NCBI RefSeq assembly: GCF_008122205.1
Contig: NZ_PHNJ01000011.1
Coordinates: 62,001 to 126,000, forward strand
DNA from: Natronococcus pandeyae
Lineage (GTDB): Archaea; Halobacteriota; Halobacteria; Halobacteriales; Natrialbaceae
Direction: 5' to 3'
DNA length: 64,000 nt
The first letter of the stretch is position 1. The number at the start of each line of letters is the position of its first letter. The notes beneath the pieces are model-generated. The model saw only the letters and a list, made by a program, of their open reading frames with translations, had not been told where the DNA came from and ran no database searches. The translations under genes and the position numbers were made by a program. Shown piece after piece: positions 55,101-63,011 of this stretch.

Positions 55101-56680
55101 GTAATCTGTGGCACTCGATCCAACGACGGCGGCGGACGAACCCCGAGAACGTGGTCAACGTCATCATGGAAGAGGCCGCACCGTTCGTCGCAACCGAACT
55201 GGTCGCCGATCAACTGCTCCCACAGGGGCGATCGTCGGGACTGAGTCTCGGCTTTATCATGCAGTATCCCGAGCAGGTCAAGAAGTTCCACAATGGGAAT
55301 GGTGCGTACGAGGAACTGCTGACCGAAGTGCATACGAAACTGGTTGGCGACATCTCGATGAAGGATCGCTTCGCGAAGACGTTCACGCACGACGAGTTGT
55401 CTGTGGTGGACGTCCGGAACCGGAACAACCGGATGGCAGCGGGTGAGTGGTTCACGAAACTCGTTTCCCCTGGATTCGGTGAGGAGCGACCAGCGCCGTT
55501 GACCTTGCACTCTCCCCCGATCATAAGCGGGCACCCAGAAAGCGAGGAGTCGTTGACGGCGGCCGAACAGCAGCAGTTCGACGAAGAGCTTCTGCCGGAG
55601 GTGCTCGAGCGGACTGAGGACGAGTACGAGTTGTACGTGCCGACCCACGAGGACGCGATGGAGTGGTCGAATTGGAGCGACACAGATCGGCGGGCTGGCG
55701 CGCCGCCGGCACTGAACGAAGATGGGAGTGAAGAGACGGTGGAATTCGACGATGAGAGTGAAGGCGTAGAAGTCCAGCAGCCGCTCGAGAAGACCAGCCC
55801 TGACGATGGGGGCGACAATCAGCACGATGATCGAGACGATAGCGATCTCACAGCTGAGACAGACGTCAGCGAGATCGATCACGACAGCAGTGAAGCGGAG
55901 ACCCCCGACCACGATCTAGTTGACGTTGTAAATGGAGCCGCCTTCTTCGATCCGTCCACGGACGAAGAGGAGTGCCCAGTCTCGGACCGTGAACTCCGGC
56001 GTCGGGGGCTCTCTCGAGACGACGTGATCTTCCTCAAACGCGTCCTCGACGCGATGAACCGTGACCTTCCGGATTACACGCTGTTGGAAGGGATGGACGA
56101 ATTACAGGAGGACCTCGATGGGGTTGACGTTGACGTGTTGATCGAACTCAGGCTACTCGAGAGAGAGAAAGTAGATCGATGCCCGTACTATACGGTCCTG
56201 CCCGCGGGCCGAGAGCTTCTGGATGAGACAATCACCGCCCAACCAGGGACCGGAGATCTTGGAGAGAAGACGCCACACAAAGTCGGAGTCGAACTCCTGG
56301 TACACTGGCTCGAGACTCTCGAAAAGGTCGATCGAGTGGAGCGATACTGTCAGCAGTCCTCTGAGACGGTTTTCGACGCTGCCGCGTTCGACGCTGATGA
56401 CGAACTTGTCTGGGTTGGCGAAGTGGAGATGACGTCAAATAATGCGGAGGCAGTTGTGAGTGACTACGAGAAGATGGCTGCCGTCGATGCGGATGCAGTA
56501 TGGGCATTTCCATCACGTGACGACGCTGGCGAAATTGTGAATGTACTCGCCGATGCAGAACGTCTTCCTGAGAAGGTGAGTGGTCGAACAGCTAACTCAT
56601 TTTCACTTCTCCGGGAGGCAGTCGAAGGATTCGAGGCCGATGGAATGACGACTATCCACACCTTCAGGAAGCTGAGTTAA
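52091..56680 (+). CDS. VirD4/TraG-like coupling ATPase with N-terminal bPH-like and C-terminal nuclease-like regions
   Basis: A 1529-residue protein; start at ATG 52091 (MQTTEITQSKTDIDAESLEW). Parts in order: two membrane helices (residues about 45-68 and 98-120); a bPH/DUF304-like region (residues about 125-205: TSEKLYVRTSGIRGDGFTKL, VDTTFLQSPVGQLLSYGTVT); a long domain (about 215-740) with acidic linkers; a VirD4/TraG-type ATPase with Walker A LCAATGSGKSQVTYHM (about 746-761), NVLFDPKGDNMCQNY, and Walker B VNVIMEEAAPFVAT (about 1019-1032); a winged-helix-like part (about 1300-1375: LSRDDVIFLKRVLDAMNRDL); and a C-terminal nuclease-like part (about 1396-1490) with GVELLVHWLE, VFDAAAFD and GEVEMTS. 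Coupling proteins are usually 600-800 residues, so this fusion is exceptional. Confidence 0.82.
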   Translation: MQTTEITQSKTDIDAESLEWIVAEDEQVKRVSDLDVQWTGTPLPRGGLQTYLVALVFVSVALALATQSITGVTTGPTLVGLESYTLAVEGTSGEIPLWWLSAVPFLVGLIGVAIGVRPIIRALRTTYVLTSEKLYVRTSGIRGDGFTKLHLDRVVDTTFLQSPVGQLLSYGTVTFSTFDHTSPEIQCWAIENPTELHERVLELEASADSPLERTQEYIRVVPSTGERAPLEVVNQIRPLHDVRRGGLAWWQKLNPISDPDPLTFEFVIYSDGTDAPIEFYYTCEQHLSTLHDRLKSAYPDTVELERVTVDFAEKLITPQQYSYDEFETALENGTLQCTPVEVEALIRVRGSKPTLADGGATTIGEQVDRDETGQESTSTEASDTKASDSESYSPTSSDSSVPLGKQLPSVDLDGRRAKEEAENRDQGSLTFALETPVDTGEGVLARPHPDEVEPYGLRWTGSGDPLAAIKKFDQKMGADDRTKASSHAPLTVLIDHFASTDHPIVFQAAFEGEPDLTAAGEYHIDEIEQGRETLWDEAAVALEELLRGPKNSESSSPRSESLSESQSERIAEIRNEDWGHTFTTNLRAVIVPRSSSLSDTSEIDHYLRNLSSVFDPLAGDYYKLESEILHENGVLERSQRKRSRRCFNRILERDVVSGGTLSRSEPDLHLDPAELCNLVIVPSTEHLTDEAVKETHATPESRTALPGLDTAQRRQYTTGMVLGQDASSAVEGPLRLPPSRQTRHWLLCAATGSGKSQVTYHMLRSLAETTPGPNVLFDPKGDNMCQNYMMAHYKKFGHLDDVYHFRVPKTLPAISFFDIRPALKGNDRETAVKEKVDHFHELMRMIMGAEKYEQAFVANEILTFLIQTLFDPKHGDDVFGLDDLVDAATRMHHHQELPEVSEINADIHDSLAAQFAKDENQFDTTMGAVMNRLNKLKEDRHLHWMLRHKPGREVEANGDDLYGFHQQETHFDFSEFLDQDVTILFDLGDLSSPAQRGFTTVMLSNLWHSIQRRRRTNPENVVNVIMEEAAPFVATELVADQLLPQGRSSGLSLGFIMQYPEQVKKFHNGNGAYEELLTEVHTKLVGDISMKDRFAKTFTHDELSVVDVRNRNNRMAAGEWFTKLVSPGFGEERPAPLTLHSPPIISGHPESEESLTAAEQQQFDEELLPEVLERTEDEYELYVPTHEDAMEWSNWSDTDRRAGAPPALNEDGSEETVEFDDESEGVEVQQPLEKTSPDDGGDNQHDDRDDSDLTAETDVSEIDHDSSEAETPDHDLVDVVNGAAFFDPSTDEEECPVSDRELRRRGLSRDDVIFLKRVLDAMNRDLPDYTLLEGMDELQEDLDGVDVDVLIELRLLEREKVDRCPYYTVLPAGRELLDETITAQPGTGDLGEKTPHKVGVELLVHWLETLEKVDRVERYCQQSSETVFDAAAFDADDELVWVGEVEMTSNNAEAVVSDYEKMAAVDADAVWAFPSRDDAGEIVNVLADAERLPEKVSGRTANSFSLLREAVEGFEADGMTTIHTFRKLS

Positions 56681-56693
56681 ACGAGGTTGAACA

Positions 56694-56741
56694 ATGAAGA
56701 TTGACATGACATTCGCGTTCATCGGTGGGAGATCATTATGA
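56694..56741 (+). CDS. 15-codon micro-ORF between coupling protein and primase
   Basis: MKIDMTFAFIGGRSL, ATG 56694, stop overlapping the primase ATG (ATGA). The GGTGGGAG inside it is the primase ribosome-binding site. It probably serves coupling only. Confidence 0.25.
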   Translation: MKIDMTFAFIGGRSL

Positions 56742-57670
56742 TCTGGCGACGGGCAACCCGTGGCGAGGTTTACGCGTTCTATACCGATGAGTTCCCCGAG
56801 TACGTAGACCAGCTGCCGCCGTTCATCACACCAACGGCACCGAAAGAGTTCGGGATCAGCTTCCGCGAGCGACACCCAATCCGCAAAGAGAAGCGCCCCG
56901 ATCGCGACTTCGTTCGACGGCCGACGTGGCGCACCACCTCAGATGGCGAGCCAGTCTCACAGAGTTTCAGTGACTTCGAGGATCTCGTCTCGTTCATCCA
57001 GTCTCCCGCACGGTACGACCCGTTCCAAGATAGCGACTACGCCTTGGCCGATCCCGATCTGACCGAGAAGGGAGATCCGATTTCGGATGGCGTCTACTAC
57101 GGGTTAGACAACTGGGACCGATCGTGGGTCCTCGCGGTCGATATCGATGCGAAAGATATCGCGACGGCACGCGCTGAACGAGAACTTGACGAAAGTGCCC
57201 TCGAGCTCGAGACACAGTCTGAGGAGAGGACTCGTGACGACACGTTACTCGCCGAGTCCGAGATTCGTGACGCCGATCCGATGGGGTATCCCTACACGTT
57301 TGAGGATATCGAGCGCGCGATCGAGTATGGCTTTGAAACGCGCGAGATCTTCACGGATGTGTTTGCTGCCGAGGAGACGATGGTCGTCTACTCCGGACAA
57401 GGCGTCCACGTCTATCTGCTCGACGACGATCTTGAATACGGGTACGATGAGAAAAGCCGAGAAGTGCTCAACGACCTCTTGCTCGAGCGTTATGAGATCC
57501 CGATCGATCCTGTTGTGACTGCCGACCGAAGTCGTCTACTTCGCGTGCCCTACTCGTTGCACGCAGAGGTCTGCCGTGTCGTCCAGCCGATTGAGACCCC
57601 TGCCTTCGATCCTCGAACGGAAGCCCGACCACAGTTCCTCGAAACCGAGAGTGAACTCACCCATGATTGA
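56738..57670 (+). CDS. Archaeo-eukaryotic primase (PriS-like) of a mobile element
   Basis: A 310-residue primase of the AEP superfamily. Motif I is LAVDIDAKDIATA (residues about 131-143, DxD metal site), motif II is VVYSGQGVHVYLLDDD (residues about 215-230), motif III is PVVTADRSRLLRVPYSLHAE (residues about 262-281, with the Asp and the RLLRVPYSLH signature). It is shorter and more diverged than the chromosomal PriS, and the residue after SG is Q rather than R. It could prime the strand complementary to transferred or replicated DNA. Overlaps the next gene by 8 bp. Confidence 0.85.
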   Translation: MIWRRATRGEVYAFYTDEFPEYVDQLPPFITPTAPKEFGISFRERHPIRKEKRPDRDFVRRPTWRTTSDGEPVSQSFSDFEDLVSFIQSPARYDPFQDSDYALADPDLTEKGDPISDGVYYGLDNWDRSWVLAVDIDAKDIATARAERELDESALELETQSEERTRDDTLLAESEIRDADPMGYPYTFEDIERAIEYGFETREIFTDVFAAEETMVVYSGQGVHVYLLDDDLEYGYDEKSREVLNDLLLERYEIPIDPVVTADRSRLLRVPYSLHAEVCRVVQPIETPAFDPRTEARPQFLETESELTHD

Positions 57671-59198
57671 CCCACGAGAGACCGAGCGAGACGCCTACCT
57701 CGCTGCAGCGATCCCAACCAACTACACCGACAGAGAGATCGTTCAACTGTTCACCCGCGGGTACGACCGCTATGTCGTCGATAATACACCAGATCGAGAG
57801 ACGCTGCTCTCGGATATCGAACGGTTCGGGACTGCTGCGTTCAAACGCTCAAAGCGTAACCGCCCGCTCGAGTACCCGTTCGTCGACGAGCCCGCCACGC
57901 TCGTTTTGCTGGCTACTCTCAGTACGATCTGCGTGAGCGAACAACCTCGCTTCGAAGACACGCCGCCTCGTCAGAATCAAGTCCGTCACAACATCCGCGA
58001 GCTGTTCGCGACCAACCTCCTCGCACTTGTGCATGAGTACGACGATCCGACGCTCTACCAAGAGATGGCTGAACTCCTCTACGCGAAAGGGCCCAGTCAG
58101 GACGGTCCCCACCCGGGTCGCGTCTGTACGGGCGTCAAACCGATGCCCGAATTCAACGAGGAGGCGACTGCCGAAAATGAGTACAATCTCTACGTGGAAA
58201 TCCCGATGGCGGCTGCTTCTCGAAAGTGTCTCGCGCGAGCATCCACCCAAGCGACGAGTGCCGACGAAACGGGCGAGATTCGAACGCAGGTCAAGAACAA
58301 CCATCTCTACATCCCGCTCGACCACCTCCATGACACCTATCGATCGTACGCCAAGAGGTGCTTTGGCCGGTTACAGACAGTCCAAGAAAATGAACTCGGT
58401 GAGCCACAACGCAAGTGGCTCCGAGAGCACGAGACGGCGATCACCGAGCGGACCGACTACGCCCTCGAGATTGGCCATTACGAGAAGGTGTGGAAAAACT
58501 GGGACCGGGGCGAGCAGATCGTCCGACTCATCCGAAATGCGGTGCGAGCATCGCCACGGACTCTGATTGGTGAGTTTCATACTGCTCAGGAGTTGTCCGA
58601 CGCGCTCGAGGCATACGAACCAGAAAACGAGAGTGAACGAGCCCAGCTCACACAGCTGTCGACCCCTCGAAGTGTAGGGAACTCGCTTGCAGATCACTCA
58701 TCACATCGATCGGTGACAGTCGATCGGGGTGACCGCGTCAATACGTACCGCATCGGCCACTCGGGCGGTGGATCGCGGCCACTCGAGATTACGGACCTCG
58801 AAGACCTGTTTGAACTGCCCTGTCTGGCAGCGATGGATGAGCGGCTCCAAGAAGAGAAACCGGTCCGAAAAGACCTCTTCAACCTCGTTCGGATGGTACT
58901 GTGGCTTCCGCAGTACCGCGAGAAATCCGTCGACGCGATCACAGACGACCTCAAAGACCTGTTCAGCCGGTGGCCATGGTTTGATCCAGAGATCTCTGCC
59001 TACCAGATCAAGTACGAAGCCCGACGGGGCGATCGTGGAATTGGCCCCAAGGGGAATACACCCCTGCCGATGAATTGTAGTAATGACGATATGCAACGGT
59101 ACTGTATCGGCAAAGAGCAGTGCCCCTACTCGATCTATGGCAGCCTCCCTTTCGCCGACGAAATGTACGACCAACTCGAGGAAAACGACCCTATTTAA
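57663..59198 (+). CDS. Primase-associated protein with C-terminal Cys cluster (PriL-like role)
   Basis: A 511-residue protein from ATG 57663 (MIDPRETERDAYLAAAIPTN), coupled to the primase. Residues about 1-330 are helical. The C-terminus (residues about 400-510) has FNLVRMVLWLPQYREKSVDA, FDPEISAYQIKYEARRGDRG and the segment PLPMNCSNDDMQRYCIGKEQ followed by CPYS: three Cys plus a nearby acid or His suit a zinc or Fe-S site. Chromosomal PriL also ends in an Fe-S domain, so this may be its counterpart; direct homology is not proven. Confidence 0.6.
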   Translation: MIDPRETERDAYLAAAIPTNYTDREIVQLFTRGYDRYVVDNTPDRETLLSDIERFGTAAFKRSKRNRPLEYPFVDEPATLVLLATLSTICVSEQPRFEDTPPRQNQVRHNIRELFATNLLALVHEYDDPTLYQEMAELLYAKGPSQDGPHPGRVCTGVKPMPEFNEEATAENEYNLYVEIPMAAASRKCLARASTQATSADETGEIRTQVKNNHLYIPLDHLHDTYRSYAKRCFGRLQTVQENELGEPQRKWLREHETAITERTDYALEIGHYEKVWKNWDRGEQIVRLIRNAVRASPRTLIGEFHTAQELSDALEAYEPENESERAQLTQLSTPRSVGNSLADHSSHRSVTVDRGDRVNTYRIGHSGGGSRPLEITDLEDLFELPCLAAMDERLQEEKPVRKDLFNLVRMVLWLPQYREKSVDAITDDLKDLFSRWPWFDPEISAYQIKYEARRGDRGIGPKGNTPLPMNCSNDDMQRYCIGKEQCPYSIYGSLPFADEMYDQLEENDPI

Positions 59199-59226
59199 TT
59201 ACAGTTACTAAACTTGGATATTATTT

Positions 59227-59453
59227 CGTTGCGCATTATCTGAGCCTTGACGATGGAGAAATCAGCGGATAAGGGGGGATTCTTCTAAGAATATGGCATG
59301 CACTTGTCTTTTCTACCGTTTCCCAATTCGAACATTGAAATCTAGAATCAGCTGAGCTGGGTGGGTGAAACCCCCCGTTGCGCGTTTTTCGGCTTTTGTG
59401 CTTGGAGTCCTCGCTCGTTGCGCGTATTGCTACGGCCTTAGATACGCGCAACG
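59227..59453. repeat. Iteron-like CGTTGCGCGT motifs with a perfect hairpin
   Basis: CGTTGCGCGT occurs at 59376-59385 and 59416-59425, with a variant CGTTGCGCAT at 59227-59236 and an inverted copy ACGCGCAACG at 59444-59453. The last two form a stem TTGCGCGTAT/ATACGCGCAA (59418-59427 and 59442-59451). Repeated and inverted short motifs next to a primase operon and a base-skewed tract are typical of replication or transfer origins. Function inferred. Confidence 0.55.
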
Positions 59454-59489
59454 CCGATTTGAAACGATTTGAGTCCGTGTAACCGGCCG

Positions 59490-60240
59490 TGAATGACGAT
59501 TTTCCGTCCAAAGGAATGGGGAGGTATGCAGAAACAGAGGTGTGCGCGACGGGAGGTTAGACGTGGAGAGTTCAGAGGGCAGGGAAAGGTGGATATATCA
59601 GAATTTGGAGGGTTGGTTAGGAGGTGTAAAAACGACTCGAGAAGGGTGAGGTTGAGTTGGTGTGGAACGGGTGGAATGTGAGGCAGTACAAGGTGGTAGT
59701 CGGAGGGGGGATGAGAGGGGAGTGAGAGAGCATTTTCAGAACACGATCAGTGGGGGCCGGAGAGCGGTAGAGAGGTGGGGAAAGGAAGGGGTGTGAAGCG
59801 AGGGTACTAGATGTGAACGGAAGTTGAGAAGAGAGCGGAGAGAAGTGTGGGTGAGTAGTAGAGCAGAGGAGAGAATGGGGGCAGTAGAAGGAGGATGACG
59901 TTCGAGAAGTGGGGAGAGAGGAGAGGGGGTCTGGAGAACGGAGAGAGGGCGGCGAAGCGAGGAGAGGGGGTGAGTAAATCAAGAGGAGTGGAGATGAAGC
60001 TGAGAAGGATGGGAGGGAAGAGCGTACGGGTAGGAGTCGGATCGTGACGGAGAGGATGGCGAGGGCTCGAGGAAAGAGTGGACCTGGTGGGAGAGGTGGT
60101 ACAGCGTGGGTTGCTCTCCTCGAGGGAGGGATGGTGGCCGTGGACGAGGACGTCGACGGTGATGTGGAACTCGAGGTAGTGGTGAGTGAAGAGCAGCGGA
60201 GGAGACGTCAAGGCTAGACGATCGCGAGGGGGTGTTGTTC
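59490..60240 (+). other. Strongly purine-biased non-coding tract of about 750 bp
   Basis: The plus strand is mostly G and A (for example GAGAGGGCGGCGAAGCGAGG and GTGGGGAAAGGAAGGGGTG), with few C. It has no acidic open frame; the minus-strand frames are Ser/Pro/Leu-rich and do not look like haloarchaeal proteins. Such skew could come from a single-stranded stage, a G-rich RNA, or a triplex- or R-loop-forming origin. No promoter was picked out. Confidence 0.7.
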
Positions 60241-60266
60241 ACCCACCTGAGAGGGGTGAGCGGGAT

Positions 60267-60961
60267 ATGAGCTGGACAGATCAACACCAGACGGAAGAGG
60301 CAGCGGACGACGACCAGATCCTGAGCGAGGAATTCGACGACTGGGTTCGAGAAGGAGCAGCGCCAGGCGAGGAAGACGAATCGGAGACAGACCAGGTTGA
60401 TACCACAGCGGACGAAGCCGGGAGTACAGCCGAGGATGGTGAGGGTGAGCAGGCCGGGTTTGCATCGACGAGTTCGGGTACTGTCTCGAGGCAGGTGTCA
60501 GATGAGCCACTGATGATGACGCAGTGCCCACGGTGTGATGGACGCGAGTTCGTCTCGAAGAAGTTCGTCTATGAGGAGTTTTACTACAGCGAAGCGGGTG
60601 AACTCGAGGTCGTCAAAACAGCTGACGGCACGTGCTACAAGCTGGATGATGTCACGCAATTCCTTCGCGAGGTCCGTACCCTCGCTGAAGAACAGTCTGT
60701 GGACGAACTCATCAACAAGTCGCGTGCGATCGATGACGAAATCGACTCGTGGAAATCAATGTGCGACGTCGAGTCACTCGAGAACTTCGCCGGAGCATCA
60801 GACAGGAAGATCTGTCGCCTACCGATCGACAAAAACATCTCAAGCTCATCGAGGAATGGGAATACAACTTTCAGGTACAGGAGTCGCTGCAACTTGCTAT
60901 CAGCCTCCAAAGCTCCGTTAGGGGAAACTCGATCTTGCCTCGTAAGAAGAGTCGGCGGTAG
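60267..60961 (+). pseudogene. Unknown acidic protein with a Cys pair, probable frameshift
   Basis: From ATG 60267 (MSWTDQHQTEEAADDDQILS) the protein is very acidic and has a CPRCDGREF motif near residue 90. Near 60800 the frame turns to a basic Ser/Arg-rich text; the next frame instead reads RQEDLSPTDRQKHLKLIEEW, EYNFQVQESLQLAIS and stops at 60961. So one base change seems to have fused this gene, in reading frame, to the HTH gene behind it. Intact length would be about 230 residues. Alternatively the 475-codon fusion is real, which I think less likely. Confidence 0.6.
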
Positions 60962-60971
60962 TCTGAAGTAC

Positions 60972-61694
60972 ATGGACTTCGAACAAGCGGATATGACCAA
61001 TCCGGATTGCATTCGTCCCGACGGTGGAATCGATGCGTTGGACCCACCACCAACAGACATCATGGATGAAGAGACACTCGATCCGGCGGTGCTTGCCCAG
61101 AACGCGCCCAGACTCGAGACGGTCGTTCAACTCCTCAATCAGCCAGCGCTGGCTCGTGTGTACGTCTATGTCTGCTATTGGGGTCCCGTTTCGCCGCCGG
61201 AGATCATGGACGGTCTCGACCTGTCGAAATCGACGACCTACGAATATGTCGATCAGCTAGTTGATCTCGGTCTCGTCGATCGGGATGATTCGACGCGTCC
61301 CCAGCAATTGACGGCTGATCCAATCATCATCGTCGAGCAGTACGTCCCCATTGTCATCACGCCGACGGTTCTGCATGCACTTGCGCTGCAAGAAGTTGAC
61401 GAGGACGTCGAGTACTTCGTAGACCGCTACGGTGCAGGCAAACTCATCGCTGCGCTGCGAGGTGCAGGCCTGCACTTTGCAGGGAGGACGACCCAGCGAA
61501 TGGTTGCGACTGATATCGACGTTCGCGACACCGAAGCAATGATGATTATCTACGCGCTCGAGCCAGCGCTGACTGTTGGCGGGACGCATGATCCGTTCTT
61601 CGAGCATCTGTTTCCGGATGTCCACGATCAGATGGATCTTTCTTCCCTTGACGAGGTAGATGGTGCCCCAGCAGAGTTAGATTCCTCTGAGTGA
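60972..61694 (+). CDS. HTH transcriptional regulator paired with a PIN-domain gene
   Basis: A 240-residue protein from ATG 60972 (MDFEQADMTNPDCIRPDGGI). The winged helix lies at residues about 50-110 (RLETVVQLLNQPALARVYVY, PPEIMDGLDLSKSTTYEYVD, QLVDLGLVDRDD); the C-terminal part (residues about 120-225) has a small-molecule or dimer domain with YFVDRYGAGKLIAALRGAGL. The PIN gene follows 9 bp later. Such HTH-PIN pairs are widespread in haloarchaea and may act as toxin-antitoxin units, the HTH protein being the antitoxin. Confidence 0.7.
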   Translation: MDFEQADMTNPDCIRPDGGIDALDPPPTDIMDEETLDPAVLAQNAPRLETVVQLLNQPALARVYVYVCYWGPVSPPEIMDGLDLSKSTTYEYVDQLVDLGLVDRDDSTRPQQLTADPIIIVEQYVPIVITPTVLHALALQEVDEDVEYFVDRYGAGKLIAALRGAGLHFAGRTTQRMVATDIDVRDTEAMMIIYALEPALTVGGTHDPFFEHLFPDVHDQMDLSSLDEVDGAPAELDSSE

Positions 61695-61703
61695 GGACGT
61701 TGG

Positions 61704-62234
61704 ATGAGCCGAAGTAATCCCCTTTCTTCTGAACAGGACGTCCTCGTCGATGCAAACGTCTTCTTTGCGATCGGTCACCCATCGAATCCGAAATATGCCC
61801 GATTTCGGAGTGCTATTCGGAACGCTGGTGTCGTATGCAAACTTCCTCAGCGTGTTATCGGGGAGCTTGGCGGTTCAGAAACGGATCGCGTACAGACAGC
61901 TCTTGATGAAGGGTGGGCCGAAATGATCGATGCACCATCGCCGACAGACGGGGATGCCGTCGAAGCAAGCGATATCGCCACGAGAACGATCGCGAACGAA
62001 ACCGGCAAGCCCGAACACGAGGTCGAAAAAACAGATGCAATTCTCGCAGGGCTAGCCATCCAGTACGTTAGAGATCGCTCGACAGCAGGCGTGGTCGTAC
62101 TGACTAATGATAAACCAGCTAGAAAAGGGATCGAAAATGCGGTCGTTGCACAGGGCTATACTGACGTGGTCTCCGTCTACGGGTTGACAGATATCATTGG
62201 AGATGATTCCGGTGACTCGACGCGATTGATCTGA
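61704..62234 (+). CDS. PIN-domain nuclease
   Basis: A 176-residue PIN protein. Active-site acids: Asp in VLVDANVFFAIGHP (residues about 13-26), Glu in RVIGELGGSE (residues about 49-58), Asp in EKTDAILAGLAIQY (residues about 109-122) and Asp in VVLTNDKPARKG (residues about 130-141). Longer than VapC. Likely RNase, possibly controlled by the upstream HTH protein. Confidence 0.82.
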   Translation: MSRSNPLSSEQDVLVDANVFFAIGHPSNPKYARFRSAIRNAGVVCKLPQRVIGELGGSETDRVQTALDEGWAEMIDAPSPTDGDAVEASDIATRTIANETGKPEHEVEKTDAILAGLAIQYVRDRSTAGVVVLTNDKPARKGIENAVVAQGYTDVVSVYGLTDIIGDDSGDSTRLI

Positions 62235-63011
62235 GTATCGCAACGATTCAGTTTCGCTCGGACAATTTCGTCGACAGACGATCGAGACGCTCCTGTACAG
62301 ACTGTTTGCGAGACTGTGTAGCATAGACAGAACATAGCGACTACACCCACACCTTTGTCCATATCTGGTCAAAATCGTTTGTTGACAGTGTACAAGAATT
62401 GAAAGCCCCTGGTCCGCTCGAGTCCCGCGACTCGCTGCGCTCCTCACGCAGTTGCGGTGTTTGCGTCGTTGGGGTTTCCCGAGCGTGTCAGCCCCTTTCG
62501 ATCTCACCCACATGGTTCGATGGAGAGCTGTCTGAGGCGGTCTGATCGTACCACGGTACGGCCCACTCCGCTCGCCTCCTCGCCCTCCGCGTCGCTTGCG
62601 ACTGACCATTCCGGGCGTGCGGGCGCTCTCTGCACCGCGAGCGCCCGTTCCGGGCATGTGCCCTCGGCGCCAACGGGTAAGCCCGTCGGTTGCGCCCCTC
62701 GCAGGCTTTCGCGTTCCAGTGCTTGGTGCCGATGCGCGCGGCGAGCCACGATGCGGCTCGCCGTGCTCTAGACAGTCGCACTGGACACGGACCTGCAGTT
62801 CGGGCCGGACACGAGCGGACTTACTCCGCTGGCCGCTTGCTCCGGTTGCTCCCGGCGCGCGGTGCTAGCTGGTGGGGGGTAGTGTCCCGCTCTACTCGCG
62901 CCTCAGGGGACCTGAAGGCGCGAGCGAGAGCGGTTGCAGGAGACGACCACAGTTGGGACTCAGAGGAGTTGGAGTGAAGACGCGTTGGAAAGCGCCTTCG
63001 GAGTTAAGACA
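62235..63011. other. Long non-coding region with several strong hairpins
   Basis: No coding region of normal composition. Perfect stems include GGGCGCTC/GAGCGCCC (62621-62628 and 62639-62646) and CGGCGAGCC/GGCTCGCCG (62739-62747 and 62755-62763), with smaller ones between. The base composition is mixed and C-rich, in contrast to the purine tract at 59.5 kb. A structured RNA, a transfer or replication site, or the 5' leader of the RPA-like gene are all possible. Confidence 0.5.

Noticed and set aside
54818-55912. A 364-codon minus-strand frame
   Set aside because: Antisense shadow of the VirD4-like ATPase, which has clear Walker motifs on the plus strand.
59617-60287. Minus-strand frames of 100-134 codons in the purine tract
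   Set aside because: Ser/Pro/Leu/His-rich low-complexity text follows from the base bias; no start signals and no acidic composition.
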